Origin: CAZFIO01 sp964519585
GTDB taxonomy: Bacteria > Bacillota > Clostridia > Tissierellales > Tissierellaceae
Assembly: GCA_964519585.1 (NCBI GenBank)
Contig: CAZFIO010000004.1
Coordinates: forward strand, 1 to 36,868
Length of the DNA: 36,868 nucleotides
Direction of reading: 5' to 3'
In this document: piece by piece, positions 18,336-26,429 of the stretch
Numbering within the stretch: position 1 is the stretch's first letter
Layout: the number at the start of each line of letters is the position of its first letter
Notes under the pieces: generated by a model
Told to the model about the DNA's origin: nothing
Databases searched by the model: none
The model's input: the letters and a program-made list of their open reading frames with translations, nothing else
Program-made: the position numbers and the translations under genes

Positions 18336-18944
18336 TTGAAAGAAGGTGAGGAAATTACACTTTTTCCTAATTACACTGAAACAGGCCATGTTTATCATAT
18401 AGCTTGCATTACAGATTTAGACAGTATACTAAAGAATGGAATTAAGTATAAGGATAAATCTACTTATCGTACAATGTATTTGGAGTTCCATAAGTTTATT
18501 AGCTCACTAAAGCCTGATAGTATACCTGCTTGGGTTAGGAGAGAAAAGGCTATATTTGCCAGCCTAAACTACAATGAGACTCACTCATGGCATTCTCATA
18601 CAGTTCTTTTGTCACTAAAAATAGATAGGGACAAATGCTGGATTGCAAATGAAAACTTAGCAAATAGAATATATGAACCATTTATATTAAAGGACGTAAA
18701 ATCATTTGAAGAAGCAGGTAATTATGTAAATAAAGAAGGAAAAAAAGCCATAGAAGATTATTGGACTACATCATTAAGCTTTAGTGAAAACCTAATAGCT
18801 AGACGTGATAAAGAAGAAGGGTATGATGCTGAGGTTATGATATTTCATGATATAAAACCTGAGGATATAACCATTTTAAGAATAATTTCAGATCATAAGA
18901 TAATGACAGTTAAAGAATGTTTGGAGCTTTATAAGGGGGAATAA
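18336..18944 (+). CDS. ADP-ribosyltransferase-like (DarT/DUF4433-like) protein
   Basis: The 202-residue product begins near residue 17 with GHVYHIACITDLDSILKNG, which resembles the opening strand-helix of DarT/DUF4433 and other ADP-ribosyltransferase (ART) folds, where the HI(T) residue contacts NAD+. The end (DAEVMIFHDIKPEDITILRI) resembles the DarT segment with the catalytic Glu, in which an A-E-[hydrophobic] strand is followed by I-P/K-x-x-x-I. This is pattern recognition, not a search result; other ART-like or RES-like families remain possible. The start is unclear: TTG 18336 has little ribosome site, while AAGGTGAGG (18343-18351) sits just inside the ORF with only a non-standard ATT downstream at good spacing. 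No macrodomain (DarG antitoxin) gene follows; the next gene is an AIR-synthase-family gene three bases away, so they are co-translated. Confidence 0.5.
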   Translation: MKEGEEITLFPNYTETGHVYHIACITDLDSILKNGIKYKDKSTYRTMYLEFHKFISSLKPDSIPAWVRREKAIFASLNYNETHSWHSHTVLLSLKIDRDKCWIANENLANRIYEPFILKDVKSFEEAGNYVNKEGKKAIEDYWTTSLSFSENLIARRDKEEGYDAEVMIFHDIKPEDITILRIISDHKIMTVKECLELYKGE

Positions 18945-18947
18945 GAA

Positions 18948-19931
18948 ATGAAAATAGGGAAATTGCCTAATGAAGTACTAGAAGAAATAGTATTCTCAAA
19001 TATCAGCTATAAAAGAAATGAAGTGCTAACTAGTGCTGGAATAGGAAAAGACTGTGCTGTACTAGACCTTGGAGACAATGTTTGTGTTGTTTCTACTGAC
19101 CCTATTACAGGAGCCACTAAAGATATTGGGAAGCTTGCTGTTCATATTTCATGCAATGACGTAGCATCTAATGGAGCAGAACCAATAGGCTTACTCATGA
19201 CCATATTAGCTCCTCCTAGTAGCACAGAGGAAGATTTAGAAAAAGTAATGGAAGATGCAAATGAAATAGCATCAGGGCTAGGAGTTGAAATAATAGGGGG
19301 ACACACTGAAATTACAGATGCAGTGAACCGATTAATTGTGTCAACTACTGTAATAGGAAAACAACCAAAGAAAAATATGTTAAATCCAAAAGAGGCTAAA
19401 GTAGGAGATAAAATACTTATTACTAAAACCGCAGGCATAGAAGGAACAGCCATAATAGCAAATGAGCTAGAAGAAAAGCTAAAAGCTTTAATACCACAGC
19501 ATCGTATAGATGAAGGAAAGTCCCTAATAGATAAAATAAGCATAGTAGTGGAAGGGAAGATATGTGGACATATAGGAGTCCCTTATATGCATGACATTAC
19601 TGAGGGTGGAGTATTAGGAGCTGTATGGGAAACTGCAGTTGCAATAAACAAAGGAGTTCAAATTAACCTAGACTTCATACCATTAAAGGAATCTACAAGA
19701 GAAATTTGCAATGTATTAAATATCAATCCATTTAAGTTAATATCCAGTGGCAGCTTAATAGTAGTAGCATCAGTAGAAAAGATAGATAATATCCAAAAAG
19801 AACTTCTCCAAAATGGCATAGAGTCATCAGTTATAGGCGAAATAACAGAAAAGGATATTTTAGCTCAAGTCAAGGGAGAACTAAAAGAAATTGAGTCTCC
19901 TGATAGTGATGAGTTGTATAAAGTACTTTAG
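18948..19931 (+). CDS. AIR synthase (PurM/HypE/ThiL)-family protein
   Basis: The 327-residue protein has the AIR-synthase N-domain with the ATP/phosphate site: GIGKDCAVLDLGD (about 26-38), VHISCNDVASNGAEPIG (about 65-81), GGHTE and a late DITEGGVLGAVWE. Family members (PurM, HypE, SelD, ThiL) phosphorylate a carbonyl or carboxyl group using ATP. It is closest in style to HypE but lacks the C-terminal Pro-Arg-Ile-Cys that HypE needs, and no other hyp, thi or pur gene is near. It ends DELYKVL. It is therefore a paralogue of unknown substrate. ATG 18948 lies three bases after the ART-like stop, with the ribosome site (GGGGGA) in the upstream gene's tail. Confidence 0.82.
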   Translation: MKIGKLPNEVLEEIVFSNISYKRNEVLTSAGIGKDCAVLDLGDNVCVVSTDPITGATKDIGKLAVHISCNDVASNGAEPIGLLMTILAPPSSTEEDLEKVMEDANEIASGLGVEIIGGHTEITDAVNRLIVSTTVIGKQPKKNMLNPKEAKVGDKILITKTAGIEGTAIIANELEEKLKALIPQHRIDEGKSLIDKISIVVEGKICGHIGVPYMHDITEGGVLGAVWETAVAINKGVQINLDFIPLKESTREICNVLNINPFKLISSGSLIVVASVEKIDNIQKELLQNGIESSVIGEITEKDILAQVKGELKEIESPDSDELYKVL

Positions 19932-19935
19932 TGAG

Positions 19936-19975
19936 GCTAACCGAAGCTTAAATAAAATACACACTTACGGTTAGC
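19936..19975 (+). terminator. Inverted repeat, probable terminator
   Basis: GCTAACCG pairs exactly with CGGTTAGC across a 24-base loop, five bases after the stop. The downstream tract (AGTCTCTTTA) is only mildly T-rich. The rest of the 304-base gap holds the amidase promoter and nothing else I can support. Confidence 0.55.
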
Positions 19976-20106
19976 AGTCTCTTTACACAAATTTATTAGC
20001 TTAGTATTTTATTTTAGCTTACTACTTTACTATGTTTATATATTTATATGAACGATTTCCTATTATTATTGGTATATTAAAAGAATATTACAAAACCCCA
20101 AATCGA

Positions 20107-20136
20107 TTGACATAATATTTCGCGAAATGATATATA
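20107..20136 (+). promoter_or_regulatory. Promoter with perfect palindrome in its spacer
   Basis: TTGACA (20107-20112) and TATATA (20131-20136) are 18 bases apart. The spacer contains ATTTCGCGAAAT (20117-20128), a perfect 12-bp palindrome with TCGCGA at its centre in an AT-rich setting. A dimeric repressor bound there would block RNA polymerase. The transcript would carry a leader of about 90 bases before the amidase start. Confidence 0.6.
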
Positions 20137-20235
20137 TATACTATACACATCAGTGAAAATTGTTGACTTATGTTGAATTAATCAGAAAACAAGTATACAT
20201 AATCGCAAAACATTTGAAGCTTTAGGGGGTAAGAT

Positions 20236-22308
20236 ATGAAGAAAATAGTTGCAGCTTTTATGGTGTTTATTATGTTAATAGGAAATAGCGCAGGCGTATT
20301 TGCCTTGTCGCAAAATTTCGTAAATGTTAGTGTTAATGGAAAAAAGGCAGATGTACCTACAGCAAATGTTATATTTGATGGAAAGCCTATTGAGACTGAC
20401 ATACCTCCAATAATTCTTAATGACAGAACCCTAGTTCCAATAAGGTCTATTGGTGACCACCTGGGGGCTGAAGTAAGTTGGAATCAAGAAACTAAAGAAG
20501 CAAGGGTTAAAACGGAAAATCAAGAAATTATATTGAAGGTAAACAGCAATATGGTTTTAGTTAATGGAGAGAGTCAAGAAATACCCTATGGTGTACCGGC
20601 TATTTTAGTAAATGATGCCAGGATTATGGTTCCATTAAGGTTTGTATCAGAGGTTTTTGGATGTACAGTAGAATGGGATCAAAGCACTACCACAGGCATT
20701 ATTACTAGTTCAAAAATTGAGATCACTGGCATAATAGTAGAAAATTCTACAGAAGCTAGACCAAGGATTAGCCTTATAGCCACAGGGGAAATAAAATATA
20801 GAGAAGAGTACCAAATAGAGCCATATAGGCTAATTATAGATGTACATAATAGCAAATTAGATATTAGCGATGAGTCAATGTTAGATTCAAATGGAACAGT
20901 TAATTTAGAAGTAAATAAGTATCCAATTAAATATATTAGAATGGCAGAACTTCCTGGTGAACCTAATACGGTAAGAATGGTAATAGACTTAGAGAACCAT
21001 ATTGGATATGATATTAGTTCCTATGATGACAATAAACTTATAACAATATCCTTCTTAAATAATGTACAAGATATTAGCTCAGAAAAGGTACAGGGCAATG
21101 AGGCTGTAGTTATAAAAACCTCAGAGCAATTTGAATATAATATGTTCACTTTGACTGATCCTAATAGAATAGTCATTGATATGCTTGATTCCAAACTTTG
21201 GACAAACAGTCTTAGTCTGGATGTCAATTCGAAGTTTCTTAAAGCTATTCGTTCATCTCAATACGTCCCGGAATTTTCCAAAGACAACCAAGAAAATATT
21301 GTAAGAGTAGTACTAGATTTAAATGAAAACATTGAAATCCCTAATATTCTCATAGATGAGGGAGAAAACAAGATGACTATTTTTGTGGATGATTTAGTTT
21401 CCTTAAATGATACCGTCTTTGAGAATATTACTTACTCAAATAGTAACGAGAATGAAGGATTAATAGAAGTATTTGCTAAGAAAAAAACAAAATATTTTGT
21501 TGATTACAATGAAAACAGCAATCTGATAGAATTAAAAGTTAAAAAAGAGAATATAGATATAGATCAAGGTACTTTGATATTAAATGATGACAGCATCACA
21601 AAAATTACAGTTGACGAAGATGAAGAATATAAGATAATAAAACTATATTTTAAGTCAAAAATTGAGTATGAGGTACTTTCAGATTCAAGAGATGATATAG
21701 TTGAGATTTCTTTCAAAAAGATAGAAGAAAATAGTGGAGCTAAGCTTATTGTAATAGATGCAGGACATGGAGGAAAAGATCCAGGAGCCATTGGTCCTAA
21801 CACTAAGGTAAAAGAAAAGGACATGAACTTGAGTGTAGCTCTTAAGCTTGATAAAATCCTTAAAGAACTAGGATTTAGAACTATACTAACTAGAAGTACA
21901 GATGAGTTTATAGTTCTTCAAGAAAGAGCGGAAATTGCCAATAGAAACAATGCAGATGCATTTATTAGCATTCACTTTAATGCAAATGGAAAAAGTAGTG
22001 TGGCAGGAGTACAGACCCTATACTGCCCTGCCTATGATGGCAAGGCAAAAGAAGGCGATCAATACCCATTTGCTAAGGCTATACAGGATGCATTACTACT
22101 AGGCCTTAATAGACAAGATAGAGAGATAATTAGAAGATCAGATTTAGTTGTAGTGAGAGAGACAAATATGGTAGCAGCACTGGCAGAGCTTGGATTCCTT
22201 ACTAATCCAGCAGAAGAAAAAATAATTATGACTGATGACTACCATGAAAAGGCAGCCCAAGCATTAGCAAATGGATTAGTAAGCTATTTCAATAGTATAG
22301 AGAAGTAA
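20236..22308 (+). CDS. N-acetylmuramoyl-L-alanine amidase, multi-domain
   Basis: Start ATG 20236 after GGGGGT. Residues 1-24 form a signal peptide. Residues of about 30-155 match the copper-amine-oxidase-like N-terminal domain (PPIILNDRTLVPIRSIGDHLGAEV and a second copy ending at VPLRFVSEVFG), a wall-binding module common in clostridia. Residues 165-490 carry two or three AMIN-like beta domains. The C-terminal Amidase_3 domain (about 502-688) has all zinc and catalytic residues: His511 in DAGHGG, Glu527 in KEKDM, His580 in SIHFNA and Glu651 in AELGFLTN. It cleaves the bond between muramic acid and L-Ala in peptidoglycan, probably in cell separation, growth or sporulation. Nothing essential is missing. 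Regulation may act through the palindrome in its promoter. Confidence 0.93.
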   Translation: MKKIVAAFMVFIMLIGNSAGVFALSQNFVNVSVNGKKADVPTANVIFDGKPIETDIPPIILNDRTLVPIRSIGDHLGAEVSWNQETKEARVKTENQEIILKVNSNMVLVNGESQEIPYGVPAILVNDARIMVPLRFVSEVFGCTVEWDQSTTTGIITSSKIEITGIIVENSTEARPRISLIATGEIKYREEYQIEPYRLIIDVHNSKLDISDESMLDSNGTVNLEVNKYPIKYIRMAELPGEPNTVRMVIDLENHIGYDISSYDDNKLITISFLNNVQDISSEKVQGNEAVVIKTSEQFEYNMFTLTDPNRIVIDMLDSKLWTNSLSLDVNSKFLKAIRSSQYVPEFSKDNQENIVRVVLDLNENIEIPNILIDEGENKMTIFVDDLVSLNDTVFENITYSNSNENEGLIEVFAKKKTKYFVDYNENSNLIELKVKKENIDIDQGTLILNDDSITKITVDEDEEYKIIKLYFKSKIEYEVLSDSRDDIVEISFKKIEENSGAKLIVIDAGHGGKDPGAIGPNTKVKEKDMNLSVALKLDKILKELGFRTILTRSTDEFIVLQERAEIANRNNADAFISIHFNANGKSSVAGVQTLYCPAYDGKAKEGDQYPFAKAIQDALLLGLNRQDREIIRRSDLVVVRETNMVAALAELGFLTNPAEEKIIMTDDYHEKAAQALANGLVSYFNSIEK

Positions 22309-22421
22309 GAAAAATTTATAATAGAGAAATAATTAAGGATAAAGAAAGAAACAAAGTATTCATAGTATCCCTTCAGGGCTAATATACTTTATTAAGTAGT
22401 TTTAGCAAAGGGAGGGAATGA

Positions 22422-23438
22422 ATGTATATGAAAAGGCTGTTTATATTTGTTATAGTATTGGGTTTAGCACTTAGTCTATTTGGCTGTAAGGCAATAGACA
22501 CAATGAAGGACTTAATAACTAATGAGGAGCCAGAAATAGAAATCATAAGAAGTGATGAATATGAAAACATAATGGATGATGCTAGTTTAAGAAACACAGT
22601 TCTATATTATCAGAACGAAAATGGCTATCTTGTTCCTGTAAAAAGAAAAGTTCCTTGGGAAGAAGGTATAGCTAAGGCTGCCCTTAAAAACATGATGGAT
22701 AGCCCAACCATTAGAGAGGACATCAGTAGCATAGGATTAAAGCCATTGATACCAGCAGGAACTGAGATCATTGGAATGTCAATTAATGAAGAAACAGGAG
22801 TATGTAAGGTTGACTTTAATAATCAAATCATGAGTAGTCAATCAAAAAAAGATGAAGAAAACATGATAAAAGGTGTTGTATATACATTAACTGAGTTCTC
22901 AAATATTAAAGAAGTACAATTTATGGTAGATGGGGAAGTAGTATCCGAGCTTAAATACGGTACAAAGGTTCAGAATCCATTAGCAAGGACAGACATAAAT
23001 GTAGTAGAAGACCTAGGGACAGGAAGTTCAACGGTTACAGTATACTATAAGGGCACTAGTAACGGAGAATATGAGTACTATGTTCCTGTAACTGTACCAA
23101 CATTAGCTCCTAGTGCAAATGTACTAACGTCTCTTGAAACATTATTTGATGGAGCGCCTGAGTTATCAGGACTTTATACAGATATTCCAATTGGAGTAGA
23201 ATTCCAAGGGGTAGAAGTATACAATGGAGTTGCCTATATAGATATAATAACTCATGATTTCGAGCTATTAGAAGATCAAAAAGTATTTAATAATATGACT
23301 AAAAATATAGGGCTAACTCTAAAAGAGTTCCCTGAAATAGAATATGTAGAGATATTATTTGATGGCAAGACTATAGAAGAAGCTGGATTAGAGCTTGAGG
23401 CTCAAGAAACTGTTCCAGTATTTGCAAATGAATTTTAA
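22422..23438 (+). CDS. gerM: GerMN-domain lipoprotein (GerM)
   Basis: Start ATG 22422 (or 22428) behind GGGAGGG. A lipobox LFGC places the lipidated Cys at residue 22. Two GerMN domains follow: about 55-185 (VLYYQNENGYLVPV to EVQFMVDGE) and about 200-325 (TVTVYYKGT to VEILFDGK). In B. subtilis GerM takes part in sporulation and germination, at the interface of the engulfing membranes. The order gerM-rph-rdgB-yfcE found here matches the B. subtilis gerM-rph-ysnA-ysnB region, which supports the name. A terminator separates gerM from rph in this genome, so expression may be partly separate. Confidence 0.9.
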   Translation: MYMKRLFIFVIVLGLALSLFGCKAIDTMKDLITNEEPEIEIIRSDEYENIMDDASLRNTVLYYQNENGYLVPVKRKVPWEEGIAKAALKNMMDSPTIREDISSIGLKPLIPAGTEIIGMSINEETGVCKVDFNNQIMSSQSKKDEENMIKGVVYTLTEFSNIKEVQFMVDGEVVSELKYGTKVQNPLARTDINVVEDLGTGSSTVTVYYKGTSNGEYEYYVPVTVPTLAPSANVLTSLETLFDGAPELSGLYTDIPIGVEFQGVEVYNGVAYIDIITHDFELLEDQKVFNNMTKNIGLTLKEFPEIEYVEILFDGKTIEEAGLELEAQETVPVFANEF

Positions 23439-23439
23439 A

Positions 23440-23467
23440 AACTACCACTTTGCTGGTAGTTTTTTTA
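23440..23467 (+). terminator. Intrinsic terminator after gerM
   Basis: ACTACCA-6-TGGTAGT followed by seven T. It is a textbook terminator two bases after the gerM stop. No clear promoter for rph was seen in the following 170 bases. Confidence 0.9.
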
Positions 23468-23641
23468 TGACCTAACCTAAGGCACCAAGCACCAAATTTA
23501 TGTGAGAGGAGCGAACAACCATATTTGTGTAGCCTGACTGCTAAATTGCTTAACCCTATGGTAAAAGTTTAAATTCTCTGTTATTATATTTAATAGTAGG
23601 CAACAATAATATGTGTAAATCTAAATGAAAGGTGATTACAT

Positions 23642-24409
23642 ATGAATAGAATAGATGGAAGAAATAATGATGAACTAAGAAAAGTTAAGATAACCAGAAA
23701 TTACATAAAGCATCCACAAGGGTCAGTATTGATTGAAATGGGAGAAACAAAAGTTATTTGTACAGCAATGATAGATGATAGAGTGCCACCTTTTTTAAAA
23801 GGTGCTAGTACAGGATGGATTACAGCAGAATACTCAATGCTTCCTGGTTCAACAATAACAAGAAAAATCAGAGAATCCAGTAGGGGTAAGGTAGAAGGAA
23901 GAAGTCAAGAAATTCAAAGATTAATAGGAAGAGCCTTAAGGTCTGTGGTTATATTAAAAGATATAGGTGAGAGAACAATTTGGATAGATTGTGATGTGAT
24001 ACAAGCAGATGGAGGTACTAGAACAGCCTCTATAACAGGGTCATTTGTAGCTCTGGCAGATGCCTTATACAGTCTATATAAAGCAGGAAGCATATCATAT
24101 ATACCACTAAGAAGTTTCTTGTCAGCTGTAAGTGTAGGAATAGTCAATAATGAGGCTGTATTAGATTTGTGCTATGAAGAAGATTCTAATGCGAAGGTAG
24201 ATATGAATATAGTCATGACAGGTAATGGAGATTTTGTGGAAGTTCAAGGAACTGGAGAAGAATCACCATTCTCCTTAAAAGACTTAAATAACTTAATAGA
24301 ATTAGGCCAAAAAGGAAATGAAGAGCTCATAGAACACCAAAGACAATCCCTAGGACAAGTGATAAGCGACCTGATAGATAGAGGCAAGGGAGAAGGAATA
24401 AATGAGTAA
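23642..24409 (+). CDS. rph: Ribonuclease PH
   Basis: A phosphate-dependent 3'-5' exoribonuclease that trims tRNA 3' ends and forms a ring-shaped hexamer. Family motifs are clear: GWITAEYSMLPGS (about 60-72), GRSQEIQRLIGRALRSV (about 85-101), and DCDVIQADGGTRTASITG (about 117-134) with the phosphate-binding and metal-binding residues. At 255 residues it is slightly longer than the usual 240-250. ATG 23642 follows AAAGGTGATT. Its last codons overlap the start of rdgB by eight bases, showing translational coupling. The tRNA cluster lies less than 1.2 kb downstream. The five tRNAs all have an encoded CCA. Confidence 0.96.
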   Translation: MNRIDGRNNDELRKVKITRNYIKHPQGSVLIEMGETKVICTAMIDDRVPPFLKGASTGWITAEYSMLPGSTITRKIRESSRGKVEGRSQEIQRLIGRALRSVVILKDIGERTIWIDCDVIQADGGTRTASITGSFVALADALYSLYKAGSISYIPLRSFLSAVSVGIVNNEAVLDLCYEEDSNAKVDMNIVMTGNGDFVEVQGTGEESPFSLKDLNNLIELGQKGNEELIEHQRQSLGQVISDLIDRGKGEGINE

Positions 24410-25028
24410 AAAAACCCTTATTGTTTCCAGTGATAATAGCCATAAAATAGTGGAAATAAAGAAGATATTAAAGGATTTACCCATTACTGTGCTTTCGAAA
24501 ACAGAAGCAGGATGCGGTGAAATTAAGGTCATAGAGGACGGAAACACCCTAGAAGAAAATGCAATAAAAAAGGCTGTAGAAATAGCCAAACAAGTAAATG
24601 CCATAGTCATTGCCGATGATACTGGACTTTTTGTAGATAATATTAATGGAGAACCAGGCATCTATTCAGCCAGATATAGTGGTGAAAATGCTACAGATAG
24701 TAGTAATAGAAAAAAACTACTAAAAGAACTAGAAGGTGTTGGATTTGAGAAAAGAACAGCAAAGTTCAAAACTATTATTGCAATAGTATTAGAGGATAAA
24801 AGTGTAAAGCTAGCCTCAGGAGAATGTAGCGGCAAAATCGGCTTAGAAGAAAAAGGAGAAAATGGCTTTGGCTATGACTCATTATTTATAGCTGATGGCT
24901 ATGATAAAACTTTTTCCCAACTAGGTGAGGAAATAAAAAACACTATAAGTCATAGGGCTAATGCACTGAAAAATTTAAGAGAAGAGCTGAAAGGTTTAGA
25001 ATGGAATGAAGATAGGAATAATAAGTGA
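24402..25028 (+). CDS. rdgB: XTP/dITP diphosphatase (RdgB/HAM1 family)
   Basis: It hydrolyses non-canonical purine triphosphates (ITP, dITP, XTP) to monophosphates, keeping them out of DNA and RNA. The opening LIVSSDNSHKIVEIKKIL is the HAM1 signature, where the usual T/S-x-N-x-x-K loop reads SSDNSHK. IADDTGLFVDNINGEPGIYSARY is the catalytic D-[D/S]-[S/T]-GL stretch with PG-x-x-SARY, and GFGYDSLF is the substrate loop. Length 208 residues; about 195-205 is normal. It overlaps rph by eight bases and yfcE by 23 bases. Confidence 0.96.
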   Translation: MSKKTLIVSSDNSHKIVEIKKILKDLPITVLSKTEAGCGEIKVIEDGNTLEENAIKKAVEIAKQVNAIVIADDTGLFVDNINGEPGIYSARYSGENATDSSNRKKLLKELEGVGFEKRTAKFKTIIAIVLEDKSVKLASGECSGKIGLEEKGENGFGYDSLFIADGYDKTFSQLGEEIKNTISHRANALKNLREELKGLEWNEDRNNK

Positions 25029-25482
25029 TACACATGGATATGTTCAAGAGTGTATAAATGCACTGAAAAAGATAGATGAAATTGATATGATTATGCATCT
25101 TGGTGATTATACAAAGGATGCAAAGGCTATAAAAGAAGCTTTTAATATTACAATGTTAAACATAAGAGGAAACAGTGACCCTTATGATAATGATACACCC
25201 CATGAAAATATTATTGAACTTAAAGGGAAGAAGATATTCATGACTCATGGAGACCAGTATGGAGTAAAGCAAGGATTAAGCCATATATACTATAAAACTA
25301 AGGAACTTAATGCAGATGTAGCATTATTTGGGCATAGTCATACATCTACACTTATAGAATATGATGGAATTCTTTTTCTAAATCCAGGAAGTCCTACCTT
25401 GCCTAGGGCAGGTACGTCAAAGAGTATAGGAATGCTATATATAGACAATGGTAATGTTAAAGGTGAAATAATAGCCATTTAG
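25006..25482 (+). CDS. YfcE/MJ0936-type metallophosphoesterase
   Basis: A 158-residue calcineurin-like phosphodiesterase of the compact YfcE/YsnB class. Metal ligands are all visible: Asp8 and His10 in SDTHG, Asp34 in HLGDY, Asn in RGNSD, His in MTHGD and the pair GHSH, followed by the family's LNPGSPTLPR. ATG 25006 overlaps the rdgB end by 23 bases, so the three genes rph-rdgB-yfcE form one coupled unit. Members hydrolyse model phosphodiesters; the natural substrate is not settled. Confidence 0.93.
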   Translation: MKIGIISDTHGYVQECINALKKIDEIDMIMHLGDYTKDAKAIKEAFNITMLNIRGNSDPYDNDTPHENIIELKGKKIFMTHGDQYGVKQGLSHIYYKTKELNADVALFGHSHTSTLIEYDGILFLNPGSPTLPRAGTSKSIGMLYIDNGNVKGEIIAI

Positions 25483-25517
25483 TGAAAAATGTTCATTTAA
25501 AAGATGTCGAAAAAGTA

Positions 25518-25546
25518 TTGACGAATACATCTAAGGCTGATATAAT
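25518..25546 (+). promoter_or_regulatory. Promoter of the tRNA cluster
   Basis: TTGACG and TATAAT at exactly 17 bases, ending 38 bases before the first tRNA. It is close to the consensus expected for stable RNA. Confidence 0.8.
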
Positions 25547-25584
25547 TTATTATTGTCAGTTGAAGACATGTTTATTTGCGTAAT

Positions 25585-25658
25585 GCGGGTGTTGCTTAGT
25601 GGTAGAGCACCGGCTTCCCAAGCCGGTTGTGAGGGTTCGATTCCCTTCACCCGCTCCA
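25585..25658 (+). tRNA. tRNA-Gly (anticodon CCC)
   Basis: GCGGGTG acceptor pairs with CACCCGC; the anticodon stem CCGGC/GCCGG holds TTCCCAA with anticodon CCC at 25617-25619; GGTTCGATTCC T-arm; CCA is encoded. First of five closely spaced tRNA genes. Confidence 0.95.
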
Positions 25659-25662
25659 CGTT

Positions 25663-25739
25663 GTACCCATAGCTCAGTAGGATAGAGCAACGGCCTTCTA
25701 AGCCGTGTGTCCGGGGTTCGAATCCCTGTGGGTACGCCA
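25663..25739 (+). tRNA. tRNA-Arg (anticodon TCT)
   Basis: GTACCCA acceptor pairs with TGGGTAC; loop CTTCTAA with anticodon TCT at 25697-25699, which reads AGA, the favoured Arg codon of the central block. CCA encoded. Four bases after the Gly tRNA. Confidence 0.95.
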
Positions 25740-25754
25740 TTTAAAAAATATTAT

Positions 25755-25832
<78 letters not shown>

Positions 25833-25854
25833 AATGACTTATTTACGACCTAAT

Positions 25855-25929
25855 GCGGAAGTGGCTCAGTGGTAGAGCATCGCCTTGCCAAGGCGAGGGT
25901 CGCGAGTTCGAATCTCGTCTTCCGCTCCA
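25855..25929 (+). tRNA. tRNA-Gly (anticodon GCC)
   Basis: GCGGAAG acceptor pairs with CTTCCGC; stem TCGCC/GGCGA around TTGCCAA, anticodon GCC at 25887-25889; CCA encoded. Together with the CCC gene it supplies two glycine isoacceptors in one cluster. Confidence 0.95.
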
Positions 25930-25952
25930 TTTTATTTTTTGGCTATTTCTTT

Positions 25953-26029
25953 GCGCTCTTAGCTCAGCTGGATAGAGTAGCTGACTTCGAATCAGTTGGC
26001 CGGGGGTTCGAATCCCTCAGGGCGCGCCA
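25953..26029 (+). tRNA. tRNA-Arg (anticodon TCG)
   Basis: GCGCTCT acceptor pairs with AGGGCGC (one T-G pair). The loop CTTCGAA gives anticodon TCG at 25987-25989, with a G-T pair closing the anticodon stem. It reads CGA and by wobble CGG, so the usual ACG species is presumably elsewhere. CCA encoded. Confidence 0.92.
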
Positions 26030-26036
26030 TATTAAC

Positions 26037-26080
26037 AAACCATCTTACAAGTAATTCTACTTATAAGATGGTTTATTTTT
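26037..26080 (+). terminator. Terminator of the tRNA cluster
   Basis: A 17-bp stem with one mismatch (AAACCATCTTA.. / ..TAAGATGGTTT), small loop, then ATTTTT. It is placed eight bases after the last tRNA. Confidence 0.9.
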
Positions 26081-26227
26081 GTCTATGAGCCTAACTTTGA
26101 ACAAAGAAAAGTTTAAATGCTTCAAAAAAACTGATTGTATTCTATTTTGAGACTATGGTATATATAAAACCTCAATTAGGGATAATAATTTAGAATCTAT
26201 CTTATCTTATATGAGAGGAGAATATGT

Positions 26228-26425
26228 ATGATGATACGGGAAGGGTTAGTGCCAACATTGTTAGGAACAGCAGTTACTGGAATAGCCTTGGCTACAAGGA
26301 TTTCTGATGTTAGAAAAAGAGGAATGGCTAAAGATGAAATTGCTCCCATGATAGTAACAGGATTAGTTGGTTTTGGATTAGCCCATATAGTATTAGGCGG
26401 CATTGACTTAATTCAAGAAAGATAG
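26228..26425 (+). CDS. Small hydrophobic protein, 65 aa
   Basis: ATG 26228 follows AGGAG by seven bases and the ORF ends directly before a strong terminator, so it is a real gene. The product has two hydrophobic segments (about 7-22, LVPTLLGTAVTGIALA, and about 42-59, MIVTGLVGFGLAHIVLGG) joined by a charged turn (RISDVRKRGMAKDE), which suggests a small two-helix membrane protein. Similar short proteins are common in Clostridia without assigned function. It does not look like a toxin of the Fst/Ldr type. No regulatory antisense RNA is evident. Confidence 0.7.
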   Translation: MMIREGLVPTLLGTAVTGIALATRISDVRKRGMAKDEIAPMIVTGLVGFGLAHIVLGGIDLIQER

Positions 26426-26429
26426 GTTT

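Noticed and set aside
18336..19931. DarT-DarG toxin-antitoxin pair
   Set aside because: The second gene is of the AIR-synthase family and not a macrodomain protein, so the name cannot be used even if the first gene is DarT-like.
18948..19931. Hydrogenase maturation factor HypE
   Set aside because: The C-terminal cysteine motif needed for carbamoyl transfer is absent and no other hyp gene is near.
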